From assembly GCF_030406665.1 (NCBI RefSeq), contig NZ_CP129121.1:2294001-2358000 (forward strand): DNA of 64,000 nucleotides, in the 5' to 3' direction. Shown here piece after piece: positions 33,829 through 44,367 of this stretch. Under the pieces are notes generated by a model that saw only the letters and a list, made by a program, of their open reading frames with translations, did no database searches and was not told the origin of the DNA. Position 1 is the first letter of the stretch, and the number at the start of each line of letters is the position of its first letter. The stretch is from Halomonas halophila. Lineage in GTDB: Bacteria; Pseudomonadota; Gammaproteobacteria; Pseudomonadales; Halomonadaceae. A program made the position numbers and the translations under genes.

Positions 33829-34893
33829 ATGGCCGTCTGCCTGCTCCCCGAATGGCATCCCCAGGATGCCGTGCAACTGACCTGGCCGAGTCCCGACAGC
33901 GACTGGGCGCCGCTGCTGGCGAACATCGAGGCGACCCTCGAGACCCTGGCAGTGGCCATCGCCCGCTACCAGCCGGTACTGATCGCCGTGCCGGACGACG
34001 CCACCCGCACCCGGCTGGCCGAGGCCTTCTATCATCGCGGCGTCTCCGCCGAGCGCCTCATTCTCCAGGTCGCCGAGGCCGACGACACCTGGGCCCGGGA
34101 CCACGGCCCGCTCACCGTCGAACGTGACGGCGAGCTCGTGCTGCTCGACTACGTCTTCACCGGCTGGGGCGGCAAGTTCCCGGCCAGCCGCGACGACAGC
34201 CTGACCCGCCGCCTCGCCGCGGCCGGCGTCTTCGCCGCGCCGCTGGTCTCCCACGACCTGGTGCTCGAAGGCGGTGCCCTGGAGAGCGACGGCCAGGGCA
34301 CCCTGCTGACCACCGGGGCCTGCCTGCTCAACGACAACCGCAACCCGCACCTCGACCGGGCCGCCATCGAAGCGAGGCTGGCCGAGGAGCTGGGCGCCGA
34401 GCGGGTGCTGTGGCTCGCCCATGGCCATCTGGAAGGCGACGACACCGACAGCCACGTGGACACCCTGGCCCGGTTCTGCGACCCGCGGACCATCGCCTAC
34501 GTGCGCTGCGACGACGACACCGACCCGCACCATCCTGCGCTGGCCGCCATGGAGGACGAGCTGCGCGCGCTGCGCCGCGCCGACGGCGAGCCCTACCGGC
34601 TGATCCCGCTGCCCTGGCCCACGCCCTGCTTCGACGCCGAGGACGGTCGCCGCCTGCCGGCCACCTACGCCAACTTCCTGATCATCAACGGCGCGGTGCT
34701 GGTGCCCACCTACGGCGACGCCGCCGATGCGCGCGCCCTCACCGCCCTGGCCGAGGCCTTCCCGGACCGCGACATCGTGCCCATCGACTGCGGCACCGTG
34801 ATCCGCCAGCATGGCAGCCTGCACTGCCTGACCATGCAGCTGCCCCGCGGCACCCTGGCCGGGGCTCGCCGCCATGAAGGAGAGACATCATGA
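33829..34893 (+). CDS. aguA: Agmatine deiminase
   Basis: The 354-residue guanidino-group-modifying enzyme converts agmatine to N-carbamoylputrescine. Seen motifs are WARDHGP (about 88-94), LEGGALESDGQG, the catalytic-histidine stretch GHLEGDDTDSHVD, and the nucleophilic cysteine in HGSLHCLTMQLP near the C-terminus. ATG 33829 has a GAGGAGG Shine-Dalgarno; the 74-codon open extension upstream looks non-coding. It overlaps aguB by 4 nt, so the two steps from agmatine to putrescine are co-translated. Confidence 0.92.
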   Translation: MAVCLLPEWHPQDAVQLTWPSPDSDWAPLLANIEATLETLAVAIARYQPVLIAVPDDATRTRLAEAFYHRGVSAERLILQVAEADDTWARDHGPLTVERDGELVLLDYVFTGWGGKFPASRDDSLTRRLAAAGVFAAPLVSHDLVLEGGALESDGQGTLLTTGACLLNDNRNPHLDRAAIEARLAEELGAERVLWLAHGHLEGDDTDSHVDTLARFCDPRTIAYVRCDDDTDPHHPALAAMEDELRALRRADGEPYRLIPLPWPTPCFDAEDGRRLPATYANFLIINGAVLVPTYGDAADARALTALAEAFPDRDIVPIDCGTVIRQHGSLHCLTMQLPRGTLAGARRHEGETS

Positions 34894-35792
34894 CCCGCAC
34901 CCTCAAGGTCGGCCTGGTCCAGCAGCCGGCCTGGCCCGACAAGGCCCGGAGCCTGGCCGAGAGCGAGGCCGGCATCCGCGAGCTGGCCGGCGCCGGCGCC
35001 CAGCTGGTGATGCTGCAGGAGCTGCACGCCACCCACTACTTCTGCCAGTTCGAGGACACCGCCCTGTTCGACCTGGCCGAGCCGCTGGACGGCCCCACCG
35101 GCCAGCGGCTGGCGGCGCTGGCCGCCGAGCTCGACATCGTGCTGGTGGGCTCGCTGTTCGAGCGCCGTGCCCCGGGCCTCTACCACAACACCGCCGTGGT
35201 CTATGACGGTGGCCACGGCCGGGTCGGCCAGTATCGCAAGATGCACATCCCCGACGATCCGGGCTTCTTTGAAAAGTTCTACTTCACCCCGGGCGATCAT
35301 GACGCCGCTCGCGAGGAGGGCTTCACCCCCATCGACACCTCGCTGGGCCGCCTCGGCCTGCTGGTGTGCTGGGACCAGTGGTATCCGGAAGCCGCGCGCC
35401 TGATGGCCCTGGCCGGCGCCGACCTGCTGCTCTACCCCACCGCCATCGGCTGGGACCCGCAGGACGATGACGACGAGAAGGCACGCCAGAAGGACGCCTG
35501 GACGCTGATCCAGCGCAGCCATGCGGTGGCCAACGGCCTGCCGGTGGTGGTGGCCAACCGGGTCGGCCACGAGAGCGACCACTCCGGCATCGGCCCGGGC
35601 ATCGACTTCTGGGGCGGCAGCTTCATCTGCGGCCCCCAGGGCGAACTGCTCGCCCACGCCGGCCAGCAGGCCGAGCGGCTGCTGGTGACCCTGGACATGG
35701 AGCGCGGCGAGGCAGTGCGACGCATCTGGCCCTATCTGCGCGACCGGCGTGTCGACGCCTATGGCGACCTGACCCGCCGTTATCGGGACTAG
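34890..35792 (+). CDS. aguB: N-carbamoylputrescine amidase
   Basis: The 300-residue nitrilase-superfamily amidase shows the Glu-Lys-Cys triad: Glu in LQELHATHYF, Lys in YRKMHIPDDPGFFEKFYF and Cys in LVCWDQWYPEAAR. The FEKFYFTPGD text is typical of AguB. It hydrolyses N-carbamoylputrescine to putrescine, CO2 and ammonia. It is translationally coupled to aguA (ATGA) and followed by a strong terminator. Confidence 0.94.
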   Translation: MTRTLKVGLVQQPAWPDKARSLAESEAGIRELAGAGAQLVMLQELHATHYFCQFEDTALFDLAEPLDGPTGQRLAALAAELDIVLVGSLFERRAPGLYHNTAVVYDGGHGRVGQYRKMHIPDDPGFFEKFYFTPGDHDAAREEGFTPIDTSLGRLGLLVCWDQWYPEAARLMALAGADLLLYPTAIGWDPQDDDDEKARQKDAWTLIQRSHAVANGLPVVVANRVGHESDHSGIGPGIDFWGGSFICGPQGELLAHAGQQAERLLVTLDMERGEAVRRIWPYLRDRRVDAYGDLTRRYRD

Positions 35793-35829
35793 CGGCACGT
35801 CGAGCGCCTGAAATTGCCTGAAGCAAAAG

Positions 35830-35860
35830 AAAACCCCGAAGGACTGTCCTTCGGGGTTTT
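35830..35860. terminator. Bidirectional intrinsic terminator between aguB and the mutT fusion
   Basis: A perfect 14-bp stem (35830-35843 with 35847-35860, loop CTG) begins in an A run and ends in TTTTCTTG. It serves aguB on the plus strand and the convergent mutT/argJ/secA transcript on the minus strand. Confidence 0.93.
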
Positions 35861-35878
35861 CTTGTCGCTCGGCGCCGA

Positions 35879-36826
35879 TTACTTCCAGAAGTCGCGAATC
35901 GAGGCGATGCCCTGGGCGCCCACGGCGCGGGCATGATTGGCGTCGAAGCGGGTCATGCCACCCAGCGCGAACACCGGCATGCCGGCATGCTCGACCAGCT
36001 GCTGGAAATCGTGCCAGCCGATCGGCGCCACTTCCGGATGCGAAGGCGTGGTGCGCAGCGGCGACAGGGTCGCGAAGTCGCAGCCGACGCGATGGGCCTG
36101 GTCCAGCTGCTCGCGGTCGTGGGTCGAGGCCGAGAGCCACTTGCCCTCGGGCAGCGGACGACGATCCAGGCTCATCAGCCGCGCGCTGGTCAGATGGATG
36201 CCGTCAGCATCCACCTGGTCGAGCAGCTCGGGCTCGCCGTTGAGCATCAGCCGCGCACCGTGACGACGGCATACCGCCAGGGCCTGCTCGGCGCGAGCCA
36301 GGTAGCCCTCGCGGTCCAGATCCTTGGCCCGCAGCTGCACCATGCGCACGCCATCCTCGACCAGCGCCCGCTCCAGCCGTGACAGGAACACTGACTCGTC
36401 CTCTTCCTCGGCGGTGATCAGGTACTCGGTGGGCAGCATCACCGCGCGAAGGATCGGCACGTTGGCCGCCGGGAAGGGATAGTTGAACAGCTCCTCCATC
36501 GGCACCCAGCGCACCGCCTGCCCCTCGCGCCCGAAGGGCTCGCCGGCGAAGTCGTGAACCTGCCAGACGTCGAGCAGAATGTGCTTGTCGGTGTACTCGT
36601 GGTGGATGCGGATCAGCGGCTGGGCGCGATGAATCTCCACCCCCAGCTCCTCGTGCAACTCGCGCTTGAGAGCCTCGAGGCCCGTTTCATAGGGCGCCAG
36701 CTTGCCACCGGGGAACTCCCAGAGGCCGCCTTGATCGACGTTGGACGGGCGCCGGGCGAGCAGCACCTCACGACCATCGGCGCTGATGATGGCGGCGGCC
36801 GCCACATGCACCCTTCTCTTGACCAT
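35879..36826 (-). CDS. Nudix hydrolase / thiamine-phosphate synthase-like fusion (MutT family)
   Basis: The 315-residue protein has two domains. Residues 1-130 form a MutT-type Nudix hydrolase: RVHVAAAAIISADGREVLLA and the Nudix box GGKLAPYETGLEALKRELHEELG. Residues about 140-315 resemble ThiE/TenI: VQLRAKDLDREGYLARAEQALAVC, DGIHLTSARLM, LSPLRTTPSHPEVAPIGW and FALGGMTRFDANHARAVGAQGIASI. The fusion is known in gammaproteobacteria, usually annotated MutT. The Nudix half likely removes 8-oxo-dGTP; the role of the ThiE-like half is unknown. ATG 36826 has AAGGTG at 10 nt; an ATG at 36835 is too close to it. Confidence 0.9.
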   Translation of the reverse strand: MVKRRVHVAAAAIISADGREVLLARRPSNVDQGGLWEFPGGKLAPYETGLEALKRELHEELGVEIHRAQPLIRIHHEYTDKHILLDVWQVHDFAGEPFGREGQAVRWVPMEELFNYPFPAANVPILRAVMLPTEYLITAEEEDESVFLSRLERALVEDGVRMVQLRAKDLDREGYLARAEQALAVCRRHGARLMLNGEPELLDQVDADGIHLTSARLMSLDRRPLPEGKWLSASTHDREQLDQAHRVGCDFATLSPLRTTPSHPEVAPIGWHDFQQLVEHAGMPVFALGGMTRFDANHARAVGAQGIASIRDFWK

Positions 36827-36915
36827 TGCGTTCATTCACCTTATCCCACTTGTCCCCGCGCCGACGCGCGGGGGATTGCTCTCTTGATGCGAACCGGGAA
36901 CGCCGGGCCCCGCGC

Positions 36916-38145
36916 TCAGCTGCGGTAATCGGCGTTGATGGCGACGTATTCCCGGGTCAGATCCGTGGTCCAGACGGTGGCGCTGCGCTCGCCGCGCCCC
37001 AGGTCGATGCGGATCGCGATCTCCTCGCGGGCCATGACCTCGCTGCCGGCCTCCTCGGTGTAACCGGCGGCCCGGCCGCCGTTCTCCACCAGGCGCACCT
37101 CGCCGAGGTCGATCACCACGCGCTCGACGTCGAAGTCCTCCAGCGGCGCCCGCCCCACGGCGGCGAGGATCCGGCCCCAGTTGGCGTCGCTGGCGGCCAG
37201 TGCGGTCTTGACCAGCGGCGAGTGAGCCACGGTGAAGGCCACGTCCAATGCCTCCTGACGCGTCACCGCGCCATCGACCTGCAGGCCGACGAACTTGGTG
37301 GCGCCCTCGCCGTCACGCACGATGGCCTGGGCAAGCTCGATCATCAGCCGGTCGAGCGCCTCGCGGAACACCGCCAGGCGTCGGTCATCGTCGATGGCCG
37401 CGCCGCGGCCGGTGGCGATCAGCATGCAGGCATCGTTGGTCGAGGTATCGCCGTCCACCGTGATGCAGTTGAAGGAGCGCTCCACGGCCTCGCGCAGCAG
37501 CTCATCCAGCAGCGCCGGGGCGATGGCCGCATCGGTGGCCACGAAGGCCAGCATGGTGGCCATGTTGGGCTTGATCATCCCCGAGCCCTTGCTGATGCCG
37601 TTGAGGGTGACGGTCTCGTCACCCAGCGGCACGGTCACGCTGGCCCCCTTGGGCCGGGTGTCGGTGGTGAGGATGCCCTCGCCGGCCGCGGCCCAGCCCG
37701 CTGCGCTCTCGTCGAGGCAGCGCAGCGCCTCGGGCAGGCCGCCCAGCAGCCGCTCCATGGGCAGCGTCTCGCCGATCACGCCGGTGGAGAACGGCAGCAC
37801 GCGGGAGGCCTCCACCCCGGCCAGGCCACCCAGCTCGGCGCAGGTGGCCCGCGCGTCACGCAGCCCGGTCTCGCCGGTGCCGGCGTTGGCGTTGCCGGTG
37901 TTGATCACCAGGTAGCGCGGCGCCTCGCCGTGCAGGGTGCAGGCCGCCAGGTGCTCTCGGGCCACGGTCACCGGGGCCGCACAGAAGGCATTGCGCGTGA
38001 AGCTGCCCGCCACGGCGGCGCCCTCGGGCACCTCGATCACCACCAGGTCACGGCGATCGGCGGCCTTGATCCCGGCCCGGGCCGTGCCCAGGCGCACCCC
38101 ATCGATCACCGGCATCTCGGGAAAGCTTGCAGGGCCCACTGCCAT
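36916..38145 (-). CDS. argJ: Bifunctional glutamate N-acetyltransferase / amino-acid acetyltransferase
   Basis: The 409-residue Ntn-type enzyme transfers acetyl from N-acetylornithine to glutamate and can also use acetyl-CoA, giving cyclic arginine synthesis. The self-cleavage site and nucleophilic threonine are in IKPNMATMLAFVATDA. ITVDGDTSTNDACMLIATG and the C-terminal TREYVAINADYRS are typical. ATG 38145 has GGAG at 8 nt. The order secA-argJ-mutT matches Pseudomonas. Confidence 0.95.
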   Translation of the reverse strand: MAVGPASFPEMPVIDGVRLGTARAGIKAADRRDLVVIEVPEGAAVAGSFTRNAFCAAPVTVAREHLAACTLHGEAPRYLVINTGNANAGTGETGLRDARATCAELGGLAGVEASRVLPFSTGVIGETLPMERLLGGLPEALRCLDESAAGWAAAGEGILTTDTRPKGASVTVPLGDETVTLNGISKGSGMIKPNMATMLAFVATDAAIAPALLDELLREAVERSFNCITVDGDTSTNDACMLIATGRGAAIDDDRRLAVFREALDRLMIELAQAIVRDGEGATKFVGLQVDGAVTRQEALDVAFTVAHSPLVKTALAASDANWGRILAAVGRAPLEDFDVERVVIDLGEVRLVENGGRAAGYTEEAGSEVMAREEIAIRIDLGRGERSATVWTTDLTREYVAINADYRS

Positions 38146-38211
38146 CGTCTGTCTCCTGTATGAATTCGCTTGGCGGGGCCGGCGCGGCACGCTCGCCCGG
38201 CCCCCGACCGA

Positions 38212-40944
<2,733 letters not shown>

Positions 40945-40960
40945 GAAGGGTCCATCGCTG

Positions 40961-41017
40961 GGGTGCTCAAGGCCGGGACGCACTCCCGGCCGCTCGTCGT
41001 TCAGGCGAGAAGCACCC
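40961..41017 (-). promoter_or_regulatory. Nested hairpin between the SecM-like gene and secA
   Basis: On the minus strand, GGGTGCT (41017-41011), immediately 3' of the RRGPP codons, is complementary to AGCACCC (40967-40961), just upstream of the secA ribosome-binding region. Inside it is a perfect 8-bp hairpin, GGCCGGGA with TCCCGGCC (40991-40984 and 40978-40971, 5-nt loop). A ribosome paused at RGPP would cover the outer 5' arm and could open the region near the secA start. Confidence 0.6.
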
Positions 41018-41423
41018 GCGGCGGCCCGCGGCGGGTCAGGACATCATGCGCCGCCACGGCCCGCTGCCGAGGCGCGACGCTGGGCAGGCGCAGCGCGAGC
41101 CGGCCGGCACGGCGAGGAAGGGGGCGGACCGGCCAGCGGCGCCGGGCGCGCCGGCGTGCCTGGAGGCGAGAGCTGGCCCGGATCAGCGCCGGCGCCAGAA
41201 TGCAGACCTGGATCACGCGCTCGACCGGCGTCGCCGCCCCTAGCGGCGACAGCCCCGCCGGCAGCAGGCAACCGACCAGCAGGCCGGCCAGCCACCAGCG
41301 CGGCGTCCGGCGGCCCGATGGACGGCGCTCCACCGAGGCATGCTCGGCGGGCGCTGACGGACCTGTCTCCGCGGTAAGGCTGTCCATGCTGTCGAGGGAC
41401 TCCCGTGCCTGTGCTAGGCTCAT
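41001..41423 (-). CDS. Putative SecM-like secretion monitor / arrest peptide upstream of secA
   Basis: I do not recognise this 140-residue protein by overall similarity. It has a polar N-terminus, a basic patch (VERRPSGRRTPR), a hydrophobic segment at about 43-63 (WWLAGLLVGCLLPAGL) ending in an AxA-like LGAAT, a second hydrophobic stretch (68-82), a very Arg-rich region, and the end HDVLTRRGPPRVLLA. It sits 56 nt upstream of secA on the same strand. E. coli SecM has the same position and similar length, an export signal and an arrest end GIRAGPQRLT. The final RRGPPR (residues 131-136) resembles RAGP/RAPP-type arrest motifs. The start (ATG 41423) has a weak Shine-Dalgarno. A TATACT -10 candidate lies at 41499-41494. 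Coding status is inferred. Confidence 0.55.
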   Translation of the reverse strand: MSLAQARESLDSMDSLTAETGPSAPAEHASVERRPSGRRTPRWWLAGLLVGCLLPAGLSPLGAATPVERVIQVCILAPALIRASSRLQARRRARRRWPVRPLPRRAGRLALRLPSVAPRQRAVAAHDVLTRRGPPRVLLA

Positions 41424-41490
41424 GCGTTCCAAGGCCGTCGACGACACGGTCGACGATTCCCCACCCGGGCCGGACCCGAGAATCAAGCTG

Positions 41491-41952
41491 ATGAGTATAA
41501 AGGTTAAGCGGTGGCGAGCCCAGCCCATGTCCCAGGTGCTGAACGGTCGCGGTGAGCTGGGTAACCTGATGCGGCGGGCCCGACTGATCGAACAGGCCCA
41601 GCAGCATCTGCGCGACCACCTGCCGAGCGAGCTCGGCGAGCATCTGTTCGTGGGCGGCTTCCACCAGGGGCGATTGACGGTCATCACCGACCGCGCCGTG
41701 TGGCTGACCCGGCTGCGCTACGAGCAGTCGCGCCTGCTGTCGCTGCTTCACGAACTCCCGGGCTTCGCCGCGGTGACCGGCTTCGACTTCAAGGTCCGCC
41801 CGGTACGCCCGGCCAAGGTGCCGCCACGCCAGACACGCCACCTGCCTGCGCACGCCGCCGACGAGCTCTCGAGCTGCGCCGCCGACGTCGAGGACCCGAC
41901 GCTCAAGCGCGCCCTGGAACGCCTCGCCTCCCACGCGGAACGCGACCCCTGA
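41491..41952 (+). CDS. dciA: DciA family protein (DUF721), probable replicative helicase loader
   Basis: The 153-residue basic protein has the DUF721 core: LRDHLPSELGEHLFVGGFHQGRLTVITDRAVWLTRLRYEQSRLL, then FKVRPVRP and a helical tail PTLKRALERLASH. DciA proteins load the DnaB helicase in bacteria lacking DnaC/DnaI. I used ATG 41491; ATG 41527 (MSQVLNGRG) is also possible and neither has a good Shine-Dalgarno. It is divergent from the SecM-like gene, and in Pseudomonas a DUF721 gene likewise lies between lpxC and secA. Confidence 0.82.
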   Translation: MSIKVKRWRAQPMSQVLNGRGELGNLMRRARLIEQAQQHLRDHLPSELGEHLFVGGFHQGRLTVITDRAVWLTRLRYEQSRLLSLLHELPGFAAVTGFDFKVRPVRPAKVPPRQTRHLPAHAADELSSCAADVEDPTLKRALERLASHAERDP

Positions 41953-41977
41953 CGCACCACATCCTCCCGGCCACGAG

Positions 41978-42006
41978 AAAGGCCCGCCAGGAACTGGCGG
42001 GCCTTT
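41978..42006. terminator. Intrinsic terminator between dciA and lpxC
   Basis: A perfect 13-bp stem (41978-41990 with 41994-42006, loop GAA) starts with AAA and ends TTTCTTC, 25 nt after the dciA stop. It may also end the convergent lpxC transcript. Confidence 0.9.
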
Positions 42007-42102
42007 CTTCTACCGAGCTTGTGATCGAGCCTCAACCATCGAGCCCCTCACCATCGAGCGGGCATATCGGGCTCATGCGACCTCGTCGACCGTGGAGAGG
42101 CG

Positions 42103-43014
42103 TCAGGCCATGGCCGGGGCGGCATAGGAAATCGGCGCCTTGGCAGTCTCTTCCTCGAAGGTGACGATCTCCCAGGCCTCCTGGTTTTCCATCAGCGCGC
42201 GGCACAGCTGGTTGTTCAACGCGTGGCCGGACTTCACACCGCGAAACTCGCCGATCAGGCTGTGGCCCAGCTGGTAGAGGTCACCGATGGCGTCCAGCAC
42301 CTTGTGCTTGACGAACTCGTCGTCGTAGCGCAGACCACCCTCGTTCACGATCCGGTAGTCGTCGACCACGATGGCGTTGTCGAGACTGCCGCCCAGGGCC
42401 AGGTTGTTGGAGCGCAGGTACTCGAGATCGCGCATGAAGCCGAAGGTGCGCGCCCGGGACACTTCCTTGACGAAGGAAGTGGTCGAGAAGTCGACCTCGG
42501 CGCTCTGCTTCTGGGCCTCGAACACCGGATGATCGAAGTCGATGGCAAAGGAAACCTTGAACCCCTGGTGAGGCAGGAAGATCGCCTCCTTCTCGCCGTC
42601 GCGCACCACCACTTCACGCTTGATGCGGATGAACTTCTTGGCGGCGTTCTGCTCGGCGATGCCGGCGGACTGGATCAGGAACACGAAGGGGCCGGCGCTG
42701 CCGTCCATGATCGGCACTTCGGGGGCGCTGACATCCACGTAGGCATTGTCGATGCCGAGGCCGGCCAGGGCCGACATCAGGTGCTCGACGGTGGCGACCT
42801 TGACGCCGTCCTTGGACAGGGCGGTGCACAGCGTGGTGTCGGTCACGCTGTCGGCGCTGGCCGGAATCTGGACCTCGGGGTCCAGGTCGGTGCGCACGAA
42901 CACGATCCCGGTATCGACCGGCGCCGGCCGCAGGGTCAGGTAGACCTTCTTGCCGGAGTGGAGGCCGACGCCAGTGGCGCGGATGACATTCTTGAGTGTG
43001 CGTTGTCTGATCAT
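42103..43014 (-). CDS. lpxC: UDP-3-O-acyl-N-acetylglucosamine deacetylase
   Basis: The 303-residue zinc enzyme commits UDP-GlcNAc to lipid A. It starts MIRQRTLKNVIRATGVGLHSGKKV. Zinc ligands and catalytic residues lie in TVEHLMSALAGLGIDN, LGHSLIGEFRG and VKSGHALNNQLCRAL. It ends the dcw cluster after ftsZ, with its own candidate promoter in the 110-nt gap. Its amount is normally set by proteolysis; the C-terminus here (TAKAPISYAAPAMA) ends in small apolar residues, as in E. coli, where FtsH recognises the tail. Confidence 0.96.
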   Translation of the reverse strand: MIRQRTLKNVIRATGVGLHSGKKVYLTLRPAPVDTGIVFVRTDLDPEVQIPASADSVTDTTLCTALSKDGVKVATVEHLMSALAGLGIDNAYVDVSAPEVPIMDGSAGPFVFLIQSAGIAEQNAAKKFIRIKREVVVRDGEKEAIFLPHQGFKVSFAIDFDHPVFEAQKQSAEVDFSTTSFVKEVSRARTFGFMRDLEYLRSNNLALGGSLDNAIVVDDYRIVNEGGLRYDDEFVKHKVLDAIGDLYQLGHSLIGEFRGVKSGHALNNQLCRALMENQEAWEIVTFEEETAKAPISYAAPAMA

Positions 43015-43052
43015 GGGCAGTCGCCAGGCTCGGTGGTTATCAAACACCGTTC

Positions 43053-43081
43053 ACTATAACACCAAACGCACGTTTCAACAA
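43053..43081 (-). promoter_or_regulatory. Candidate lpxC promoter inside a palindrome
   Basis: On the minus strand TTGTTG (43081-43076), a 17-nt spacer and TATAGT (43058-43053, five of six) predict a start about 35 nt before the lpxC ATG. The -35 lies in the loop of the 13-bp inverted repeat 43062-43098. Confidence 0.55.
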
Positions 43082-43098
43082 AAACAACGTGCGTTTGG
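43062..43098. repeat. 13-bp perfect inverted repeat between ftsZ and lpxC
   Basis: CCAAACGCACGTT (43062-43074) and AACGTGCGTTTGG (43086-43098) flank an 11-nt A/C-rich loop. It is 27 nt past the ftsZ stop, so it could end ftsZ transcription. However, no U tract follows the stem on the minus strand, and the lpxC promoter overlaps it. An operator role is equally possible. Confidence 0.7.
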
Positions 43099-43124
43099 CG
43101 TGTCTATGCAAACGATAGCGGCGC

Positions 43125-44333
43125 TCAATCGGCCTGGCGACGCAGGAAGGCCGGGATGTCCAGGTAGTCGTCGAGCTCCTGGGACTTGCGCGGCTCCTGC
43201 TGAGGACGTGACGCCTCCTGGGACTCGGGCTTGGATGCCGCGGCGGCGGAGCCACGGCCCGGGGCCGGGGCCTGCTGCTGAGGACGGCTGGCGGCTGCCG
43301 GCTGACGCTGGCGATAGTCGCCACCGCCGGCCGCCTCGCGACGCGCGCCCTGGCTGGCCGCCGCCGGCTGACGCTGGCCGTCGAGACCGGCGGCCACCAC
43401 GGTCACGCGCAGCTCGTCGGTCATCTCCATGTCGATGGAAGTGCCCACCACGATGGTGGCGTCCTGGGAGGCGAACTCCTGGACGGTGGCACCGACGTCG
43501 TTGAACTCGCCGATCGACAGGTCCGGGCCGGCGGTGATGTTGACCAGGATGCCACGCGCACCGTGCAGGTCGATGTCCTCGAGCAGCGGGCTGCGGATCG
43601 CCTTCTCGGCGGCCTCGCGGGCGCGATTCTCGCCGGTGGCCCCACCGGTGCCCATCATCGCCATGCCCATCTCGGACATCACGGTGCGCACGTCGGCGAA
43701 GTCGACGTTGATGATGCCGGGGCTGGTGATCAGCTCGGCGATGCCCTGCACCGCCCCCAGCAGCACGTCATTGGCGGCGCTGAAGGCGGTGAGCAGGCTG
43801 GCGCTCTTGCCGAGCACCGAGAGCAGCTTCTCGTTGGGAATGGTGATCAACGAGTCGACGTGCTCGGAGAGCTCCTTCATGCCCTCCTCGGCCGAGCGCA
43901 TGCGCTTGGGGCCCTCGAAGGGGAAGGGACGCGTGACCACGGCCACGGTCAGGATGCCGAGCTCCTTGGCCACCTGCGCGACCACCGGCGCACCGCCGGT
44001 ACCGGTACCACCGCCCATGCCGGCGGTGATGAAGACCATGTCGGCACCGTGGAGAAGCTCGGCGATGCGCTCGCGATCCTCCATGGCGGCCTGACGGCCC
44101 ACTTCCGGATTGGCGCCGGCGCCCAGCCCCTTGGTGATCTCGCTGCCGAGCTGGAGAACGGTCTTGGCCGCCACCCGCTTGAGCGCCTGGGCATCGGTAT
44201 TGGCGCAGATGAACTCGACACCTTCGATGCTGCTTTCGACCATGTGGTTGACGGCATTGCCGCCCCCACCGCCGACACCGATGACCTTGATGACTGCACT
44301 GCTTGAGGGTGCACTGTCTACCAGTTCGAACAT
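43125..44333 (-). CDS. ftsZ: Cell division protein FtsZ
   Basis: The 402-residue tubulin homologue forms the Z ring. The GTP-binding motif is GMGGGTGTGGAPV, and the T7 loop is NVDFADVRTVMSEMG. The core ends near residue 316. It is followed by a Gln/Ala/Pro-rich linker containing RQPAAAS twice, and by the conserved tail LDIPAFLRRQAD that binds FtsA and ZipA. It lies 34 nt downstream of ftsA. Confidence 0.98.
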   Translation of the reverse strand: MFELVDSAPSSSAVIKVIGVGGGGGNAVNHMVESSIEGVEFICANTDAQALKRVAAKTVLQLGSEITKGLGAGANPEVGRQAAMEDRERIAELLHGADMVFITAGMGGGTGTGGAPVVAQVAKELGILTVAVVTRPFPFEGPKRMRSAEEGMKELSEHVDSLITIPNEKLLSVLGKSASLLTAFSAANDVLLGAVQGIAELITSPGIINVDFADVRTVMSEMGMAMMGTGGATGENRAREAAEKAIRSPLLEDIDLHGARGILVNITAGPDLSIGEFNDVGATVQEFASQDATIVVGTSIDMEMTDELRVTVVAAGLDGQRQPAAASQGARREAAGGGDYRQRQPAAASRPQQQAPAPGRGSAAAASKPESQEASRPQQEPRKSQELDDYLDIPAFLRRQAD

Positions 44334-44367
44334 TAGCCCCGTCTCCTGGACCGCGATCGCGGCCCTG

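Noticed and set aside
36854..36873. 8-bp G/C hairpin between argJ and the mutT fusion as a terminator
   Set aside because: No U tract follows on the minus strand, and the two genes appear to be one transcript. It may be chance in a GC-rich gap.
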